NCBI RefSeq assembly: GCF_007489285.1
Contig: NZ_VLIY01000012.1
Span: 124,001 to 188,000 of the forward strand
Source of the DNA: Skermania sp. ID1734
Lineage (GTDB): Bacteria > Actinomycetota > Actinomycetes > Mycobacteriales > Mycobacteriaceae
Length of the DNA: 64,000 nucleotides
Direction of reading: 5' to 3'
Of the stretch, positions 61,971 through 64,000 are shown piece after piece (within the stretch, counting starts at the first letter, position 1; each line of letters begins with the position of its first letter). The translations under genes and the position numbers were made by a program. The notes below the pieces were generated by a model. It saw only the letters and a program-made list of their open reading frames with translations, ran no database searches and was not told the origin of the DNA.

Positions 61971-62813
61971 ATGACCTTTCGCAGCCAATCGACCACCGTC
62001 CCGACGATCGCGCTCAATGACGGCAACGCCATGCCTGTGCTCGGCTTCGGCGTCTGGCAGGTCCCGGACGATCAGGCCTACGACGCCGTGTCGACCGCGT
62101 TGGACGCGGGTTACCGCAGCATCGACACCGCGGCGATCTATGGGAACGAACGCGGCACCGGCAAGGCGCTGAACGCGTCCGGCCTCCCCCGTGACGAACT
62201 TTTCGTCACCACCAAGCTGTGGAACGACGACCAGGGTTACGAGTCCACCCTGCGTGCCTTCGATGCCAGCCTCGATCGACTCGGTCTCGACTACCTCGAC
62301 CTCTACCTCATTCATTGGCAAGACCTCAAACGCGACCGCTACCTCGACACCTTCCGCGCGTTCGCCCACCTCGCCGACGAGGGCCGGGTTGGGTCCATCG
62401 GCGTATCGAACTTTTCCATTTCATCGCTCGAGCGGCTCATCGACACCATCGGCCGAGTCCCGGCGGTCCACCAGATCGAGTTGCATCCGCGCCTGACCCA
62501 ATCGGAGCTGCGAGCCTTCCACACCGAGCGGGGGATAGCCACGGAAGCGTGGAGCCCACTGGGCTCGGGAATGGTGCTCGACGACCCGACGATCGGGCGG
62601 ATCGCCGCGGAACTGAGCAAAACGCCAGCGCAGGTGATCTTGCGCTGGCAGGTGCAACTCGGCAACATCGTGATTCCAAAATCGGTGACCCCTGAACGCA
62701 TCCGCAGCAACTTCGACATCTTCGGTTTCGAACTCGACGCTGCGGCGATGAGCACGATTTCGGGTCTCGACGACGGCACGCGGACCGGTCCTGATCCTGA
62801 TCGTTGGCCCTGA
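61971..62813 (+). CDS. aldo/keto reductase
   Basis: This 280-aa NADPH-dependent oxidoreductase has the AKR family motifs: GFGVWQVPDDQAYDAVSTALDAGYRSIDTAAIYGNERGTGKAL with catalytic Asp and Tyr, TKLWNDDQG with the Lys, LIHWQ with the His, and IGVSNFSISSLERLI. This is the AKR5-like (2,5-diketo-D-gluconate reductase) group common in mycobacteria. The start ATG 61971 follows a TATTAC 7 nt upstream. The substrate is unknown. Confidence 0.93.
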   Translation: MTFRSQSTTVPTIALNDGNAMPVLGFGVWQVPDDQAYDAVSTALDAGYRSIDTAAIYGNERGTGKALNASGLPRDELFVTTKLWNDDQGYESTLRAFDASLDRLGLDYLDLYLIHWQDLKRDRYLDTFRAFAHLADEGRVGSIGVSNFSISSLERLIDTIGRVPAVHQIELHPRLTQSELRAFHTERGIATEAWSPLGSGMVLDDPTIGRIAAELSKTPAQVILRWQVQLGNIVIPKSVTPERIRSNFDIFGFELDAAAMSTISGLDDGTRTGPDPDRWP

Positions 62814-62854
62814 GGCGGTCCCGCACACAGCCGGTCGTTGATAGGTTCGCTGAC

Positions 62855-63580
62855 ATGATCGGATACACCCAGAGCGGCGGCGTGGTCACCATCGAGTTGC
62901 AGCGGCCGCAGCAACGCAACGCCCTCAACCTCGAGCTGATCGAGGCGTTGCGCGATGCGATGGACAAGGCCGCGGCCGACGAGGCGCGGGCGATAGTGCT
63001 GACCGGGCAGGGCAAGGCATTCTGCGCGGGGGCTGACCTTTCCGAGGTGTATACGGAGTCCTTCACCGACGCCCTTGTAGAGATGCTGGAAACAATCGAT
63101 TCGATTGGCGCCCCGGTGATTTCGGCGGTGAACGGTCCAGCGATCGGCGCGGGCACCCAGTTGGCGCTCGCCTCGGACCTGCGAGTGGTTGCCCCGGACG
63201 CGTACTTCGCCATCCCGGCGGCGCGACTGGGCATCACGGTCAACCGATGGACGGTGCACAGGCTCGCCGAGCTCGCCGGTGGCGGACGAGCGCGTTCCAT
63301 CCTGCTGGGTGTCGAATCGTTGCCGGCCGACGACGCGCTGGCGTGCGGGCTGGCCAACCGCATCGGCTCGCTTGCCGACGCGCAAGACTGGGCGGCGGAC
63401 ATTGCCACGCTGGCGCCGCTGACGCTGCAGCACTTGAAGCTGGTGTTCAACGAGGGCGCCTCGGCGGACGAGACGCACGAACAGCGCGCGGCGATGCTGG
63501 CGGCCTGGCTCAGCGAGGACGCCAAGGAAGGCCGGCGGGCGCGGGCCGAGAAGCGAAAGCCGCTGTTCGCTGGCCGCTAA
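62855..63580 (+). CDS. enoyl-CoA hydratase/isomerase family protein
   Basis: This 241-aa crotonase-fold enzyme has the acyl-CoA oxyanion-hole blocks: NALNLELIEALRDAMDKAAADEARAIVLTGQGKAFCAGADLSE and APVISAVNGPAIGAGTQLALASDLRVVAPDAYFAIPAARLGI. The second catalytic Glu in typical hydratases (motif A-x-E-x-G) is not in its usual form (AARLGI), so it may be an isomerase or lack hydratase activity. ATG 62855 is preferred because TAGGTT (62842-62847) lies 7 nt before it. It follows the aldo/keto reductase by 41 bp. Confidence 0.9.
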   Translation: MIGYTQSGGVVTIELQRPQQRNALNLELIEALRDAMDKAAADEARAIVLTGQGKAFCAGADLSEVYTESFTDALVEMLETIDSIGAPVISAVNGPAIGAGTQLALASDLRVVAPDAYFAIPAARLGITVNRWTVHRLAELAGGGRARSILLGVESLPADDALACGLANRIGSLADAQDWAADIATLAPLTLQHLKLVFNEGASADETHEQRAAMLAAWLSEDAKEGRRARAEKRKPLFAGR

Positions 63581-63620
63581 AAAGCGGAGGATATATCTCA
63601 ACTTCGACTAAGGTGGTGCT

Positions 63621-64000
63621 GTGACTGTCAGCAACACCACTCGCCGTCGGTTCCGAAATACAGAGCCGTCGAGCATTGTGTCGACATCCGGTCAGTCGTC
63701 GATCCTGCGCGATCTGCTCACCCGCGGCCGGGTGGGCCGGCCGTCGCGCCCGGTTCCGCTGACCCAGCCGGAGTTGCCTGCCGAGGCCGCGCAACTGGCC
63801 GCCACCTGGTTCGGGCACGCTTCGGTGTTGATCGAGGTGGACGGCCACCGCGTTCTGACCGATCCCGTGTGGAGCGAGCGGGTATCGCCGACCTCGCTGG
63901 TCGGGCCAACGCGGATGCACCCGGTTCCGAGTCCCTTGGAGTCACTGCCCGCGCTCGACGCGATCATCATTTCGCACGACCACTACGACCATCTGGACAA
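63621..64000 (+). CDS. metallo-beta-lactamase-fold hydrolase, N-terminal part (3' end outside window)
   Basis: GTG 63621, preceded by AAGGTGG, opens a frame that runs off the right edge after 126 residues. The first 50 residues are basic and Pro-rich; then ATWFGHASVLIEVDGHRVLTDPVWSER starts the beta-lactamase fold and IIISHDHYDHLD gives the HxHxDH metal site (H119, H121, D123, H124). This resembles NAPE-PLD/UlaG-like hydrolases. A TAAGGT lies 6 nt before the GTG. The C-terminal part, needed to define the substrate group, is missing. Confidence 0.88.
   Translation, partial: MTVSNTTRRRFRNTEPSSIVSTSGQSSILRDLLTRGRVGRPSRPVPLTQPELPAEAAQLAATWFGHASVLIEVDGHRVLTDPVWSERVSPTSLVGPTRMHPVPSPLESLPALDAIIISHDHYDHLD

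Overview
The window is GC-rich, gene-dense chromosomal DNA from an actinomycete of the order Mycobacteriales, most likely family Nocardiaceae (Nocardia/Rhodococcus group). The evidence is gene content: SepH, PrrAB, PlsB, an XPB-type helicase, Rpf, CitA next to GltA, and Mycobacteriales-type DUF families. From memory, the stretch from about 13.4 to 51.7 kb follows the order of the M. tuberculosis Rv0858c-Rv0903c region (aminotransferase, XPB, its 757-aa neighbour, Rpf, YccF, cold-shock protein, DUF2771, MFS, DUF3027, DUF2530, MarR, RNA methyltransferase, DUF2537, SepH, SerC, CitA, GltA, PrrBA), with insertions and losses. No rRNA, tRNA, CRISPR array, transposase or integrase was seen.

Layout. 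0-7.5 kb: phospholipid acyltransferase PlsB with a HAD-IB partner (cut by the left edge), a lipoprotein solute-binding protein, an SDR, a DAHP synthase with an aromatic leader peptide, AlkB under a probable SOS box, a small exported helical protein and a VOC protein. 7.5-13.4 kb: a complete fructose phosphotransferase system (FruR, FruK, EIIABC, HPr, and a divergent EI). 13.4-21.8 kb: a DapC-like aminotransferase, an ECF41 sigma factor convergent with a carboxymuconolactone-decarboxylase-like gene, a coiled-coil protein, a CPBP protease, a membrane alpha/beta-hydrolase, and a divergent MFS/ArsR pair. 21.8-31.9 kb: XPB helicase and partner, PAP2 phosphatase, an Rpf preceded by a c-di-AMP riboswitch and a perfect CRP site, a cold-shock protein, DUF2771 and an MFS gene. 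32-41.4 kb: DUF3027, a sacsin/HSP90-like ATPase, TetR and MarR regulators, an RNA methyltransferase, SepH, SerC and a VOC protein. 41.4-47.4 kb: two citrate synthases, PdxH, an MFS gene, an aldose epimerase and an FKBP. 47.4-49.6 kb: an operon of DUF4442, a LigD-type polymerase and PPK2. 49.7-52.9 kb: PrrBA, a hemophore-like protein and a GAF-ANTAR regulator. 53-60 kb: a seven-gene same-strand block of membrane proteins, several with Pro/Gln/Tyr-rich cytoplasmic tails, around an ABC-2 exporter. 60-64 kb: PrpE, an aldo/keto reductase, an enoyl-CoA hydratase and a metallo-beta-lactamase-fold hydrolase (cut by the right edge).

Regulation is unusually readable. Many genes have a -10-like TANNNT 6-8 nt before the start codon, which suggests widespread leaderless mRNAs. 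Several have convincing operators or RNA devices: the aromatic attenuator, the SOS box, the FruR operator, the ECF41 promoter, the ydaO riboswitch with a CRP site, and a perfect 14-bp TetR-type palindrome. The best candidates for undescribed biology are the 53-60 kb membrane block, the polymerase-PPK2-DUF4442 operon, and the sacsin-like ATPase gene whose start codon is unclear.
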